Source: Nocardioidaceae bacterium SCSIO 66511
GTDB taxonomy: Bacteria > Actinomycetota > Actinomycetes > Propionibacteriales > Nocardioidaceae
Direction: 5' to 3'
Length of the DNA stretch: 64,000 nucleotides
Assembly (NCBI GenBank): GCA_023100825.1
Contig: CP095846.1
Location: 2,604,001-2,668,000 of the forward strand
Shown here: piece after piece, positions 33,403-42,492 of the stretch
How the letters are laid out: each line of letters starts with the position of its first letter
Position numbering within the stretch: the stretch's first letter is position 1
The notes under the pieces: generated by a model
What the model saw: the letters and a program-made list of their open reading frames with translations, nothing else
What the model was told of the DNA's origin: nothing
Database searches by the model: none
Position numbers and translations under genes: made by a program

Positions 33403-33870
33403 CTACTCGGAGTCCCCGAGCTCGATATCGCACTCTTCCTGTGCGTGGTCCTGGACCTTCTCCACATCGGACTGTGCGGACTGGAAGTCCTGCAACGGTT
33501 CGGTGAGCTTGGTCTGTAGTTCTGGGTCGGCCGTCACGGCCTCCGTCACAGCCTCGGACAGTGGCTTGTCGGTCGCGACATCGGCATCCTCGAGGATGCC
33601 GACCATGTCGTTGACCGCGCCGCTGAGCGACTTCCATTCCGAGCTGATCTCGTCGGGCGCCGCATCGGCGATGTCGCCGAGCTTGTCGCCCATGTCCGAC
33701 ATCTGGTCGATCGTGGTGTCCTCGCTCTCGAGGCCGTCGAACTCGCTCTGGGCGTTCTCGATCTGTCCGCAGTAGTCGTCGCCGTCGGCTTCGTCGTCGC
33801 TACCGCCACAGGCTGTGAGGCCACCGAGGGCGAGGACGCTCGTCGCCGCCACTGCTGCAAATCGCTTCAT
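33403..33870 (-). CDS. Putative lipoprotein, paralogue of its downstream neighbour
   Basis: 155 residues from ATG 33870; the open frame upstream is not lipoprotein-like. Signal peptide with lipobox L-T-A-C, a short acidic linker, then a mostly helical domain. Landmarks D-Y-C-G-Q-I, E-F-D-G-L-E-S-E-D-T-T-I-D, L-G-D-I-A-D-A-A-P-D-E-I and C-terminal E-E-C-D-I-E-L match the next gene. Its TAG stop overlaps the neighbour's Shine-Dalgarno sequence, so the two are one tandem-duplicated transcription unit closed by the hairpin at 32822-32865. Confidence 0.8.
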   Translation of the reverse strand: MKRFAAVAATSVLALGGLTACGGSDDEADGDDYCGQIENAQSEFDGLESEDTTIDQMSDMGDKLGDIADAAPDEISSEWKSLSGAVNDMVGILEDADVATDKPLSEAVTEAVTADPELQTKLTEPLQDFQSAQSDVEKVQDHAQEECDIELGDSE

Positions 33871-34093
33871 TCGATCCCTAACATTCGAAGTGTTGGACGG
33901 GCCGGCCGCGCAGTCTTCCACACTGCGGTGGGCGGGCATCGAGTGGTAGGACGCAGCTGCGCCCGCATTGGTTTCGTTGTGTGTATGCGCCTCCGACAGA
34001 TCCATGTCGCGACGGCGTCGCATCGAGCCTACGCGCCCGCCGGTCGACGCCAACCCGCGGCCGTCGCAGGCCGTCACCGACGATCACCGACAG

Positions 34094-36592
34094 TCACCGC
34101 ATCGTCTCTACGTACGACGCGGCCGTGCGCGCGTCGCGTACCCGCGACTCCCAGGTGACGCCGACCGTGAGGAGTACGACTCCGGCCGCCGCGATCAGCA
34201 CCCAGCGGGGCACGGCGTCGGTGTACGGGCCGAGGTGACGTACGACGATCACCATGGCGAGTGTGACGCCGGCAAAGAACGGCGCCTGCCAGTGCATCCG
34301 GACGCCGACGGCGAGCACAACGCAAGCGGCGATCCCGAGCAACAGCCCGCGCAGCGTTGTCGGGTCGATGAGCACCGCAGGGAGCGTGGGCAGCAGCGCC
34401 AGCGACAGTCCCGGGGTCAGGGCGACCCGAGTTCGCAACTGCGGCACGGCACGCATCCGCGCGTACCCGAGGGCGAGCAGCAGGGCCGCGAGCGGCAGGG
34501 TGTACGCCTCGACGACGCTGACGTCGCTCGCCACGAGTCGGAGTACGTACGCGATACCGAGGAGCACGCCGCCCGGGACCACGAGGTGGCGTCGATCGGA
34601 CCGCAGCAGCGACACCCCGGTCACCGCCACACCGAGCATGGTGAGCATCGCGCTCTGCCACCCGAGTGGAAGCACGAGCCCCGACACCACAGACAGCACC
34701 GCTCCCCCGGCCGCAACGGACTCGGCCGCACGCCTTAGCTCAAAGGGTCGTACGTACTGTGCTGAGACCAAGGTGACACCGACGGCGAGAACGAGCGAAA
34801 GGTGCACAAGTCGGTCGTCCGCACCGGCGAGATGCACGACGCCCACGACCGTCGCCTGCGCGAAGGCGATGGAGACGGCGGCCGCGGCCGATCGGATGAG
34901 CGAATCCGACGTACGCGCACCGATGCCCGCGGTCGCCGCGCAGATCAGCAGCCAGGCGACCACCGACGCGGGCTCCGAGACCAGGGCGACCGGCGCCGCC
35001 GCGGCGATGACAACGAGCCCGATCGCCTCACAACGGACGTCCGGCGCCGCGGCCACCACACAGCCCGCGCCGACGAACGCTGCAGCGACCACGACGACCG
35101 GAGTGGCGACAAGGCACATCGGCACGATGAGTCCGGCGATTCCCAACGCCACCGCACCGATGAACAGTCGGCGGCGGTTGGCAGCGACGCACTGAACGTC
35201 CGAGTAGTACGCACCGGCGAGCATCGACACCGCCAGTGCTCCCAGCGCCACGCCGGCCAGCAAGCCGCAGCCGAGACCAGGATCGGTGGGACGCAGAACG
35301 GCCCAGACTCCCTCCGACCAGACGGGCTTCATCGACCGCTCGAGCGACGTCAGTGCGGCCGCACACCAGGCGATCCCGAACCAGACAAGCGGCACGGCGG
35401 TCACGACGCCGGCGATCCGGACGCCTTGCAGCCGACGTCCGCGTGCTCCGATCCCGACCACGGCCAGCCCGATAGTGACGCCGGCCGCAACCAGCTGGGT
35501 CTGTTGAACGTCGTCGAGCACAACCGCGTACGCGGGAACCAGTAGCTGCAGCAGGGCGACGGCAGTTGTTGCATACGCGGTCAACGTCGCCAGCTCGGCA
35601 TCGCCCCGGCGACGTACGAAGGCCTCAACACCGATGCCGACGAGGACCGTCTGCGCGGCGACGGCGACCGTTGGCAGCACGCCCAGCCGGCCGAACAGCT
35701 CGGACAGCGACTCGTACGCGAGCACGTCCGTCGCGATGGACAGCGCCGACGCAGCTTGCAGGACCGCGCCGAGCCCAGCCGCGTACCACATCGGAAGCCC
35801 GAGCCGCAGCAGCCGAATGGCGGCAGCGCAAGCGAACATCGGAAGCACCAGACCGAGCACTGTCCAGGTGTCGCCCGCGGGCGCGAGCACGATCGCACCG
35901 GCGACGAACGCGGTCAAGCCGATGCAGGTCGCGATCTCGCCGGCCGTGATCCGGAGCTCGAAGGTCCGGCGTACCCATGCCGACATCGCGACGGCCGCAG
36001 ACCCGAACCCGACGCCGAACACCAGCAGTGCGCCGGCGGCGCTCAGTGACCCGAGACCGAGCAAGCCGTACGAATAGGCACCGGCGTAGTCGAGTGCGAG
36101 CATCGCCAGAGTGACCGCCCACAGTGTCTCGGCGGACGCCCGTAGCCGTCGGACGGTCACGGCTGTTGCCGCCCCTGCGAACGCCAGCGTGACCGCGGCC
36201 AGGACCGCGGTGCGCCCGGCGAGTCCGAGCGTGCCCCACGAGACGCTGACGAAGATGAAGGCGGCGACGACCAGGCACACCGCCCCGAGTGCGAGCAGCA
36301 TCGACCCGATCGACCAGCTGGACCGGCGCTTCCGGGTCTCGCCGGGCGCGGGCGCGGGGTCGAACGGCCGCGGGCCTACTGCTGCCGGGACTGCCGCGAC
36401 CGGCATGCTCGCTCGCCAACTCTGCGCCTCGGCGCGCAGACCGTCGAGGATCCGGTCGGCGTCTGCGAGCACGCCGAGCAACCGCTGTGGAGTCGGACCG
36501 ACCAACAGCACGTCGCAGACGGCACAGCGCGGCTGCCCATGTGCGGGACGACGACAGTTGGGACATGAGTTCGGATCGGCGTATCTGCTCAT
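34094..36592 (-). CDS. Very large zinc-ribbon polytopic membrane protein (SCO7613-like)
   Basis: 832 residues. The N terminus carries a zinc-ribbon-like pair C10-x2-C13 and C23-x2-C26. A short cytoplasmic helical stretch and a basic region follow. From about residue 90 on, more than twenty hydrophobic segments run in near succession to the C terminus. It resembles the actinobacterial family annotated as SCO7613 C-terminal domain-containing membrane protein; no transporter motif is visible and no function is known. ATG 36592 lies 58 bp from a perfect 16-bp palindrome. Confidence 0.78.
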   Translation of the reverse strand: MSRYADPNSCPNCRRPAHGQPRCAVCDVLLVGPTPQRLLGVLADADRILDGLRAEAQSWRASMPVAAVPAAVGPRPFDPAPAPGETRKRRSSWSIGSMLLALGAVCLVVAAFIFVSVSWGTLGLAGRTAVLAAVTLAFAGAATAVTVRRLRASAETLWAVTLAMLALDYAGAYSYGLLGLGSLSAAGALLVFGVGFGSAAVAMSAWVRRTFELRITAGEIATCIGLTAFVAGAIVLAPAGDTWTVLGLVLPMFACAAAIRLLRLGLPMWYAAGLGAVLQAASALSIATDVLAYESLSELFGRLGVLPTVAVAAQTVLVGIGVEAFVRRRGDAELATLTAYATTAVALLQLLVPAYAVVLDDVQQTQLVAAGVTIGLAVVGIGARGRRLQGVRIAGVVTAVPLVWFGIAWCAAALTSLERSMKPVWSEGVWAVLRPTDPGLGCGLLAGVALGALAVSMLAGAYYSDVQCVAANRRRLFIGAVALGIAGLIVPMCLVATPVVVVAAAFVGAGCVVAAAPDVRCEAIGLVVIAAAAPVALVSEPASVVAWLLICAATAGIGARTSDSLIRSAAAAVSIAFAQATVVGVVHLAGADDRLVHLSLVLAVGVTLVSAQYVRPFELRRAAESVAAGGAVLSVVSGLVLPLGWQSAMLTMLGVAVTGVSLLRSDRRHLVVPGGVLLGIAYVLRLVASDVSVVEAYTLPLAALLLALGYARMRAVPQLRTRVALTPGLSLALLPTLPAVLIDPTTLRGLLLGIAACVVLAVGVRMHWQAPFFAGVTLAMVIVVRHLGPYTDAVPRWVLIAAAGVVLLTVGVTWESRVRDARTAASYVETMR

Positions 36593-36649
36593 GCCTCAAC
36601 GGTCGCCGGATCGCGACGCAGAGGGCAGCGCCGCGCTACTCATCCGGGC

Positions 36650-36665
36650 TGAGTACGCGTACTCA
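36650..36665. promoter_or_regulatory. 16-bp perfect palindrome between M23 peptidase and membrane protein genes
   Basis: TGAGTACGCGTACTCA is a perfect palindrome, flanked by GGGC and ACCC that extend the symmetry imperfectly. It is 14 bp after the peptidase stop and 58 bp before the membrane protein start. It resembles the half-sites of the HspR HAIR element (TGAGT...ACTCA) but the spacer is 6, not 7. Operator or hairpin; unproven. Confidence 0.45.
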
Positions 36666-36678
36666 ACCCGAGCGCGAC

Positions 36679-37644
36679 TCAGCCGACAAGTGCCTCCCAG
36701 GTGATCATGCCGGCCTGGCCGTCGACGACGAGCCGGTTGAGACCTTGGAACGTACGTACCGCCTTATCGGTGACCGACCCGAAGTCGCCGTCGACCGCGA
36801 GGCCCGCGCTGCGCTTGTTCATGGCAGCCTGCAGACCGCGTACGTGCGATCCGTTGTCGCCCTTGTCGAGTGTGTACGCGAGCTTGGGCCAGGTCGCCGG
36901 GCCGACCTGTCCGTCGGCTTCGAGTCCCTTCGACGACTGGAACTTCTTCACCGCGGCGACCGACACCGAGCCGTACGACCCGTCGGCGACGAGCTCGTGA
37001 CCGCGCTGGGTCATCAGGTGCTGGATCGCGACGACAGTGGCTCCGGCGGCGCCCGGGTCGATGCGCGGCCAGCCGCCGACGAGCGTGATGCCGCGAGCCG
37101 CCATGAACGACACGGGATTGGTGATTCGCCCGAGGCCGCCGGAGTGGGTCTCGAAGTGCAGATGCGGTCCGGTCACGTTGCCGGTGGCTCCCATATCGGC
37201 GATGCGCTGGCCCGCGCCGACCTTCGCGTTGAGGCTGACCCGGTACGCGTTCAGGTGCCCGTAGTAGGTGTACAGACCGCCGCCGTGCGAGATGACGATC
37301 GCATTTCCGGTTCGACCGCCGATACCGCCGCCCCACTTGCGCCGGATGACTGTGCCGGCCGCGGCCGCGTACACCGCCGTGCCCGTCGAGTTGGTGATGT
37401 CCTGCCCGGCGTGCGGACCGCCCGACCTCGGTGCCCCGTAGTAGCCGCCGTCCGGGAAGTAGCCCTGCGCCGGCGTGCACCACCGGCCGTCGTTCGCCGA
37501 CGCAGCAGATGCGCTCGGCGTCGCTCCTGGCAGACCGAGCACCGATGCGCCGACGCCGATCCCGATGCCCGCCAGCAGGCCGCGTCGCGACAGACCGCTG
37601 CCCTTCCCGACCGGTTGCTCAATACCGCTGCACGTCTCACACAT
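36679..37644 (-). CDS. Tat-exported M23 metallopeptidase with two peptidoglycan-binding domains
   Basis: 321 residues from ATG 37644 with GGAGG four bases upstream. A twin-arginine signal S-R-R-G-L-L (19-24) precedes a hydrophobic stretch and an A-S-A cleavage region near 45-50. The M23 (LytM) domain has zinc ligands H78-x3-D82 (H-A-G-Q-D) and the H-L-H-F-E motif. Two PG_binding_1 repeats follow (about 190-250 and 260-320), each with the V-x-A-V-K-x-F-Q / D-G-x-x-G-x-x-T-W pattern. It likely cuts or remodels cell-wall peptide crosslinks outside the membrane. Confidence 0.9.
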   Translation of the reverse strand: MCETCSGIEQPVGKGSGLSRRGLLAGIGIGVGASVLGLPGATPSASAASANDGRWCTPAQGYFPDGGYYGAPRSGGPHAGQDITNSTGTAVYAAAAGTVIRRKWGGGIGGRTGNAIVISHGGGLYTYYGHLNAYRVSLNAKVGAGQRIADMGATGNVTGPHLHFETHSGGLGRITNPVSFMAARGITLVGGWPRIDPGAAGATVVAIQHLMTQRGHELVADGSYGSVSVAAVKKFQSSKGLEADGQVGPATWPKLAYTLDKGDNGSHVRGLQAAMNKRSAGLAVDGDFGSVTDKAVRTFQGLNRLVVDGQAGMITWEALVG

Positions 37645-37816
37645 GGGTCCTCCATGACCGCTCAATCGATGGTGATTCCAGCCGAGAACGGCCAACGTTA
37701 TTGAGTCGACAGGTCACCTCGGGCGAACCCGACGGAGCGCGTTTGGACTCGGTGAAACGGGGGCAGAATCGGCCTGAACCGGCGACTGTGACCGACACCG
37801 TTGAAGCACCGAAGCG

Positions 37817-38983
37817 CTACGTACGCTCCAGCAACGCGACGCATTCGACATGGTGCGTCATCGGAAACAACGCGTACGCGCGCAGATCGCGCAGTTCATA
37901 ACCCTCCGTCGCGAACGACGCGACATCACGCGCGAGTGCCGCGGGGTCACACGCGACGTACACGACACGGCTCGGGCCGAGGCCGGCGATGCCGCGTACG
38001 ACCTGAGCCTTCGCGCCGGAGCGTGGCGGGTCGAGGACGACCGCGTCGCACGGGCCGACCTGGCCGGTACGCAGCGCACGCTCGACCCGGCTGTCGATGA
38101 TCCGCGCCTGCGGCAGGTCGTGCAGGTTGCGGCGCGCGTCGCGTACCGCTGCCGCCTCCGACTCGACGCTCACCACCCCTCCATCGGCGCCGACCGACTC
38201 GGCCAGGAACGCAGTGAACAGGCCGACTCCTGAGTACAGATCGGCGATCCGCTCGCCCGGTCGGGGCCCGACCAGCTCGAGTACGGTCTCGGCGAGTACC
38301 TCGGCAGCGCGCGGATGCACCTGCCAGAACCCGCTCCCGGTCACCCGGAAGGTCCGTTCACCCACGCGTTCACGCGCATGGCGTCGTCCGCGTACGGTCT
38401 CCTCGTCGGCGACCACGATCGTGTCTCCCTCGGACGAGACCACCGTGTCGACCCGCGACGCGGACCACGACTCCCCCGCGACGTCCGGCAGGTCCGGGTG
38501 TGCGATCGGGCAATCTGCGATCGGCACGACGTCGTGCGACCGGTGCTTGCGGAGGCCGGTACGCCCGTCTTCGCCGACCGCCCACGAGACGCGCGTACGC
38601 CAGTCGAGGCCGTCGCCGTCGTCGGGCGACTCCACGACCACCTCGCGGTCAATGCCGGCGAGCCTGCGCAACTGCTCGCGCACCACGTCGCCGAGGAGCC
38701 GGCGCTGCGTTGCGAGGTCGACGTGCTGGAAGTCGCAACCACCGCAGCCACCCGGCCCCGAGTGCTCGCAACGACTCGCCACTCGCCCAGGCGCGGGCTC
38801 GAGCACCTCAACCGCGTCGGCGCGCAGGAACCGTGACTTCTCGGCGCCGTCGGTGATCACCGCACGTACCCGCTCACCGGGCAGCGTGTGCCGCACGAAC
38901 ACGACTCGGCCGTCCAGCCTGGCTACGCAGTGCCCGCCGTGTGCGACCGGGCCGACGTCGAGCTCGACGCTGTCACCGATCAT
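37817..38983 (-). CDS. TRAM-domain 5-methyluridine RNA methyltransferase (TrmA/RlmC/RlmD family)
   Basis: 388 residues. An N-terminal TRAM RNA-binding domain (about 1-60) is followed by cysteines C72, C80, C83 and a later C-P-I, consistent with the family's [4Fe-4S] site. The SAM domain has D-L-Y-S-G-V-G-L-F, D-P-P-R-S-G-A and the catalytic V-A-C-D-P-A motif. It should methylate C5 of a uridine in rRNA or tRNA; which one is not readable. The start overlaps the stop of the transporter gene by 11 bp, so the two are coupled. Confidence 0.9.
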   Translation of the reverse strand: MIGDSVELDVGPVAHGGHCVARLDGRVVFVRHTLPGERVRAVITDGAEKSRFLRADAVEVLEPAPGRVASRCEHSGPGGCGGCDFQHVDLATQRRLLGDVVREQLRRLAGIDREVVVESPDDGDGLDWRTRVSWAVGEDGRTGLRKHRSHDVVPIADCPIAHPDLPDVAGESWSASRVDTVVSSEGDTIVVADEETVRGRRHARERVGERTFRVTGSGFWQVHPRAAEVLAETVLELVGPRPGERIADLYSGVGLFTAFLAESVGADGGVVSVESEAAAVRDARRNLHDLPQARIIDSRVERALRTGQVGPCDAVVLDPPRSGAKAQVVRGIAGLGPSRVVYVACDPAALARDVASFATEGYELRDLRAYALFPMTHHVECVALLERT

Positions 38984-41024
38984 CGTCGTCCTTGCGCCGG
39001 CCGATGGTCTGTCCGCGGCGTACCTCCCCGGGCACCGGGCGTACGCGCTGCGCTCGCTCGCGGGCGTACTTCGTCGACTGCAGCTGGTACGGAACGCTCG
39101 TCACCATCACGCCGGGAGTGAACAGCAGCCGGCCCTTGAGCCGCAACGCGGTCTGGTTGTGCAACAGCTGCTCCCACCATCGGCCGACGACGTACTCGGG
39201 TATGTAGACCGACACGATGTCACGCGGGCTGCGCCGACGGATGCCCTTGACGTACCGCACGATCGGTCGGACCAGTTCACGGTACGGCGAGTCGAGCGTC
39301 GTGAGCGGCACCGGCAGGTCGAGCTCGTCCCAGCGCCGTGAGATCGACTCCGTCGAGTCCGGGTCGAGGTCGACGATCACCGCCTCGATCGTGTCCGGGC
39401 GGGCGATCCGGGCGTACGCGAGCGCGCGCATCGTCGGCTTGTGCAGCTTGCCGACCAGCACGATCGCGTGCACCCGCGACGGAAGAGCCACATCGGAGTC
39501 GTCGATCTCCAGCTCTTCGGAGACGTGGTCGTAGTGGCGCCGGATGCCGCGCATGACGAAGAAGATCGCGGTCATCGCAGCTATCGAGATCCACGCTCCC
39601 TGCAGGAACTTCGTGAGGAGCACTATCACGAGCACCAAACCAGTGACGCTCAGGCCGAATGCGTTGATCGCCCGGTTACGCATCATCCGTCGCCGCGTGC
39701 GCGGATCGGACTCGGTCCGCAACAGCCGAGTCCAATGTCGGACCATCCCCGTCTGACTCATCGTGAACGACACGAAAACGCCCACGATGTACAGCTGGAT
39801 CAGCTTGGTCACCTCGGCGTCGAACGCGAGGATCAACACGATCGCACCGGCCGCCAGGGCGACGATGCCGTTGCTGAACGCGAGCCGGTCACCGCGGGTG
39901 TCGAGCGCGCGCGGTAGGTAGCCGTCGCGGGCGAGGATCGAACCGAGCACGGGGAAACCGTTGAACGCGGTGTTCGCGGCGAGTACGAGGATGATCCCGG
40001 TGAACGCGATCGTCAGGTAGAACAACGGCTCGGCGTTGTCGAAGATCGCTCCCGCGAGCTGCCCGATCACGGTCTGTTGTTCGTACGAGTCGCCGACCGG
40101 TTGGCCGTTGCGCTGCAGCTGATGCGCGGGATCCTCGGCGTACCGCAGTCCGGTGATGTCGGCAAGCACCAAAATGCTCATCAGCATCGTGACGGCGATC
40201 GAGCCGAGCAGCAGCAACGTGGTGGCTGCATTGCGGCTTTTGGGCGGACGGAACGCCGGTACGCCGTTGCTGATCGCCTCGACGCCGGTCAGTGCGGCGC
40301 ACCCCGAGGAGAATGCCCGGGCGAGTAGGAAGACCATCGCGATCGACGAGAGCGAGCCCGCGTACGCGCCTTCGGCGGTGATGGTGAGGTCCGCGCTCTC
40401 GACCTCGGGCAGCGTGCCGAAGGCGTACCGCGCGTACCCCCAGATCGCCATGCCGATTATCGAGAGCATGAACAGGTACGTCGGGATGGCGAACGCCGTG
40501 CCCGACTCCTTGACTCCGCGTAGGTTCACCGCCATCAGCACGAGAACCAGAACCGATGCGGCGAGCGCCTCGTGTCCGTGCAGGAACGGCAACGCGGCCG
40601 CGGCGTTCTGTACGCCCGACGAGATCGACACCGCGACGGTGAGCACGTAGTCGACCAGCAGCGCACTGGCCACGGTCATGCCCGCGGTCGGGCCGAGGTT
40701 CGTCGATGCCACCTCGTAGTCGCCGCCGCCGCTGGGGTACGCGTGGACGTTCTGCCGGTACGACGCGACGACAGTGAGCATCACGATCGCGACGGCGACG
40801 CCGATCTGCCAGTTGTACGCGTACGCCGAAAGCCCCGCCATCGAAAGCGTCAACAGGATCTCGTCCGGCGCGTACGCCACCGACGACAATGCGTCGCTGG
40901 CGAACACCGGAAGCGCTATCCGCTTCGGTAGCAGGGTCTCCCCGAGCTGAGTGCTCTTGAGCTTGCGTCCCAGCAGCATCCGCTTGCCGGCGTCGGCAAC
41001 TCCCACATCGTGATCGTAGGACAT
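38973..41024 (-). CDS. KimA-like APC-superfamily potassium importer
   Basis: 683 residues, with about 12 transmembrane segments and a C-terminal cytoplasmic domain of roughly 190 residues. Such genes are usually labelled amino acid permease. The sequence follows B. subtilis KimA closely: S-D-A-L-S-S-V-A-Y (43-51), Y-P-x-G-G-G-x-Y, L-L-V-D-Y-x-L-T-V-A-V-S (122-133) and S-S-G-C-x-A-L-T-G-V-E-A-I-S-N. D44, Y51, D125 and Y126 sit where KimA has D36, Y43, D117 and Y118, residues linked to K+ binding. Divergent from two TrkA/RCK genes 127 bp away, which supports K+ transport. Substrate is inferred. Confidence 0.82.
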   Translation of the reverse strand: MSYDHDVGVADAGKRMLLGRKLKSTQLGETLLPKRIALPVFASDALSSVAYAPDEILLTLSMAGLSAYAYNWQIGVAVAIVMLTVVASYRQNVHAYPSGGGDYEVASTNLGPTAGMTVASALLVDYVLTVAVSISSGVQNAAAALPFLHGHEALAASVLVLVLMAVNLRGVKESGTAFAIPTYLFMLSIIGMAIWGYARYAFGTLPEVESADLTITAEGAYAGSLSSIAMVFLLARAFSSGCAALTGVEAISNGVPAFRPPKSRNAATTLLLLGSIAVTMLMSILVLADITGLRYAEDPAHQLQRNGQPVGDSYEQQTVIGQLAGAIFDNAEPLFYLTIAFTGIILVLAANTAFNGFPVLGSILARDGYLPRALDTRGDRLAFSNGIVALAAGAIVLILAFDAEVTKLIQLYIVGVFVSFTMSQTGMVRHWTRLLRTESDPRTRRRMMRNRAINAFGLSVTGLVLVIVLLTKFLQGAWISIAAMTAIFFVMRGIRRHYDHVSEELEIDDSDVALPSRVHAIVLVGKLHKPTMRALAYARIARPDTIEAVIVDLDPDSTESISRRWDELDLPVPLTTLDSPYRELVRPIVRYVKGIRRRSPRDIVSVYIPEYVVGRWWEQLLHNQTALRLKGRLLFTPGVMVTSVPYQLQSTKYARERAQRVRPVPGEVRRGQTIGRRKDDDDR

Positions 41025-41151
41025 TCACGACGCAGAGGAGGACCATAGGTCACGTTCGGCAACCCTTGCGCCGCCGGCTGCTCCCGACCGGAGTAGCGTC
41101 GGTGGCTGTCCGTACCAGGCGGGGACGCCCCGCATTCGAAAGAAGGCCTTC

Positions 41152-41814
41152 GTGCATGTCGTGATCATGGGATGCGGCCGCGTCGGATCCACCCTCGCGC
41201 GCGGCCTCGAGGTACGCGACCACTCCACGGCCGTGATCGACCAGAATCCCGACGCCTTCCGCCGGCTCGGGCCGTCGTTCACCGGTTCGACCGTCACCGG
41301 GCGCGGGTTCGACCGCGATGTGCTCAAACGAGCGGGCATCGAGACAGCCGATGCGTTTGCCGCAGTCTCCAGCGGTGACAACTCGAACATCATCTCCGCA
41401 CGCGTGGCCCGCGAGCAGTTCGGCATCACCAACGTGGTCGCACGCATCTACGACCCCGGCCGCGCCGAGGTGTACGAACGCCTCGGCATTCCGACCGTCG
41501 CAACGGTCACCTGGGCGGCAGACCAGGTCCTGCGCCGGCTGGTCCCGCACGGCGACGAACCGCTCTGGCGTGACCCCTCCGGCACGGTGCGCTGCGACCA
41601 GATCCTGGCGCCCGCACCATGGGTCGGGCGTCCGGTACGCCAGATGCAGGACTGCACCGGCGGGCGCATCTCCCATCTCACCCGGCTCGGCACGGGTCTG
41701 ATTCCGGCACGCGAGACCATCATCCAAGAAGGTGACCTGGTCACGATCTTCATGCTCGAAGACAATGCCGACGACGTACTCACCCGCTTCTACAACGGGC
41801 CTTCGGAGGGCTAG
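41152..41814 (+). CDS. trkA: TrkA-family RCK protein, first of a pair
   Basis: 220 residues from GTG 41152 (AAGG six bases upstream). RCK_N Rossmann domain with G-C-G-R-V-G-S-T-L-A (8-17) and the NAD-ribose acidic residue in V-I-D-Q-N (about 31). RCK_C domain from about residue 135. TrkA/CeoB-type subunits bind NAD(H) or nucleotides and gate K+ transporters at the membrane face. No TrkH/KtrB pore gene is in the window; the divergent KimA-like importer is the nearest candidate partner. Three bases separate it from the second trkA. Confidence 0.92.
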   Translation: MHVVIMGCGRVGSTLARGLEVRDHSTAVIDQNPDAFRRLGPSFTGSTVTGRGFDRDVLKRAGIETADAFAAVSSGDNSNIISARVAREQFGITNVVARIYDPGRAEVYERLGIPTVATVTWAADQVLRRLVPHGDEPLWRDPSGTVRCDQILAPAPWVGRPVRQMQDCTGGRISHLTRLGTGLIPARETIIQEGDLVTIFMLEDNADDVLTRFYNGPSEG

Positions 41815-41817
41815 GTC

Positions 41818-42489
41818 ATGCGTGTAACGATCGCCGGAGCAGGCGCGGTCGGCCGCTCGGTCGCCCAGGAGCTGCTCGACAACGGCCACGCCGTGCTCCT
41901 GATCGACAAGGACCCGACGGCCATCAACTCCGACACGGTTCCCGACGCCGAATGGCTCCTCGCCGACGCCTGCGAGCTGTCGTCGCTGGAGGAGTCGCAG
42001 ATGCAGCAGTGCGACGTGGTCATCGCCGCCACCGGCGACGACAAGGCCAACCTCGTCATCTCGCTGCTGGCGAAGACCGAGTTCGCCGTTCCGCGTACCG
42101 TCGCCCGGGTCAACCACCCGAGCAACGAGTGGTTGTTCAACGAGTCGTGGGGCGTCGACGTACTCGTGTCCACACCGCGGTTGATGTCTGCGCTCGTCGA
42201 GGAAGCCGTGACGGTCGGTGACCTGGTGCGCCTGTTCACCTTCCGGCAGAGCAGCGCGAACCTCGTCGAGCTGACGCTGCCGTCCGACTCTCCGTACCTC
42301 GGCCAGCGCGTCGGCAGCGTCGCCTGGCCGCGCGACGTCGCTCTGGTGGCGATCCTGCGCGACCAGGGCATCCTGACGCCCGACAGCGACCGGTCGCTGG
42401 AAGGCGGCGATGAGCTGCTGTTCGTCGCGCACGAGGATCGCGAGGCCGAGATCGCCTGCCTGCTCGCCCCCGACGAGCATCCGAGCTAG
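41818..42489 (+). CDS. trkA: TrkA-family RCK protein, second of a pair
   Basis: 223 residues. Nucleotide motif G-A-G-A-V-G-R-S-V-A (7-16), acidic ribose-binding residue in L-I-D-K-D (about 30), then an RCK_C domain from about 138 (T-L-P-S-D-S-P-Y-L-G-Q-R-V-G). It differs clearly from the first copy, as in the CeoB/CeoC pairs of mycobacteria, so a hetero-oligomeric regulator is plausible. It converges on the DUF3159 gene with a 3-bp gap. Confidence 0.92.
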   Translation: MRVTIAGAGAVGRSVAQELLDNGHAVLLIDKDPTAINSDTVPDAEWLLADACELSSLEESQMQQCDVVIAATGDDKANLVISLLAKTEFAVPRTVARVNHPSNEWLFNESWGVDVLVSTPRLMSALVEEAVTVGDLVRLFTFRQSSANLVELTLPSDSPYLGQRVGSVAWPRDVALVAILRDQGILTPDSDRSLEGGDELLFVAHEDREAEIACLLAPDEHPS

Positions 42490-42492
42490 CGG

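Noticed and set aside
36650-36665. Calling the palindrome a HAIR (HspR) site
   Set aside because: HAIR has a 7-base spacer and CTTGAGT/ACTCAAG ends; here the spacer is 6 and the outer bases differ, so only a resemblance is reported.
37645-37695. Longer N terminus for the M23 peptidase (ATG-like start at 37695)
   Set aside because: The 17 extra residues would sit before the twin-arginine signal, and GGAGG is correctly spaced before ATG 37644.
37645-37816. Possible c-di-AMP (ydaO) riboswitch before the M23 peptidase gene
   Set aside because: Actinobacterial cell-wall hydrolases often have one, but the conserved blocks are not visible here. The 127-bp gap before the KimA-like gene (41025-41151) also lacks them.
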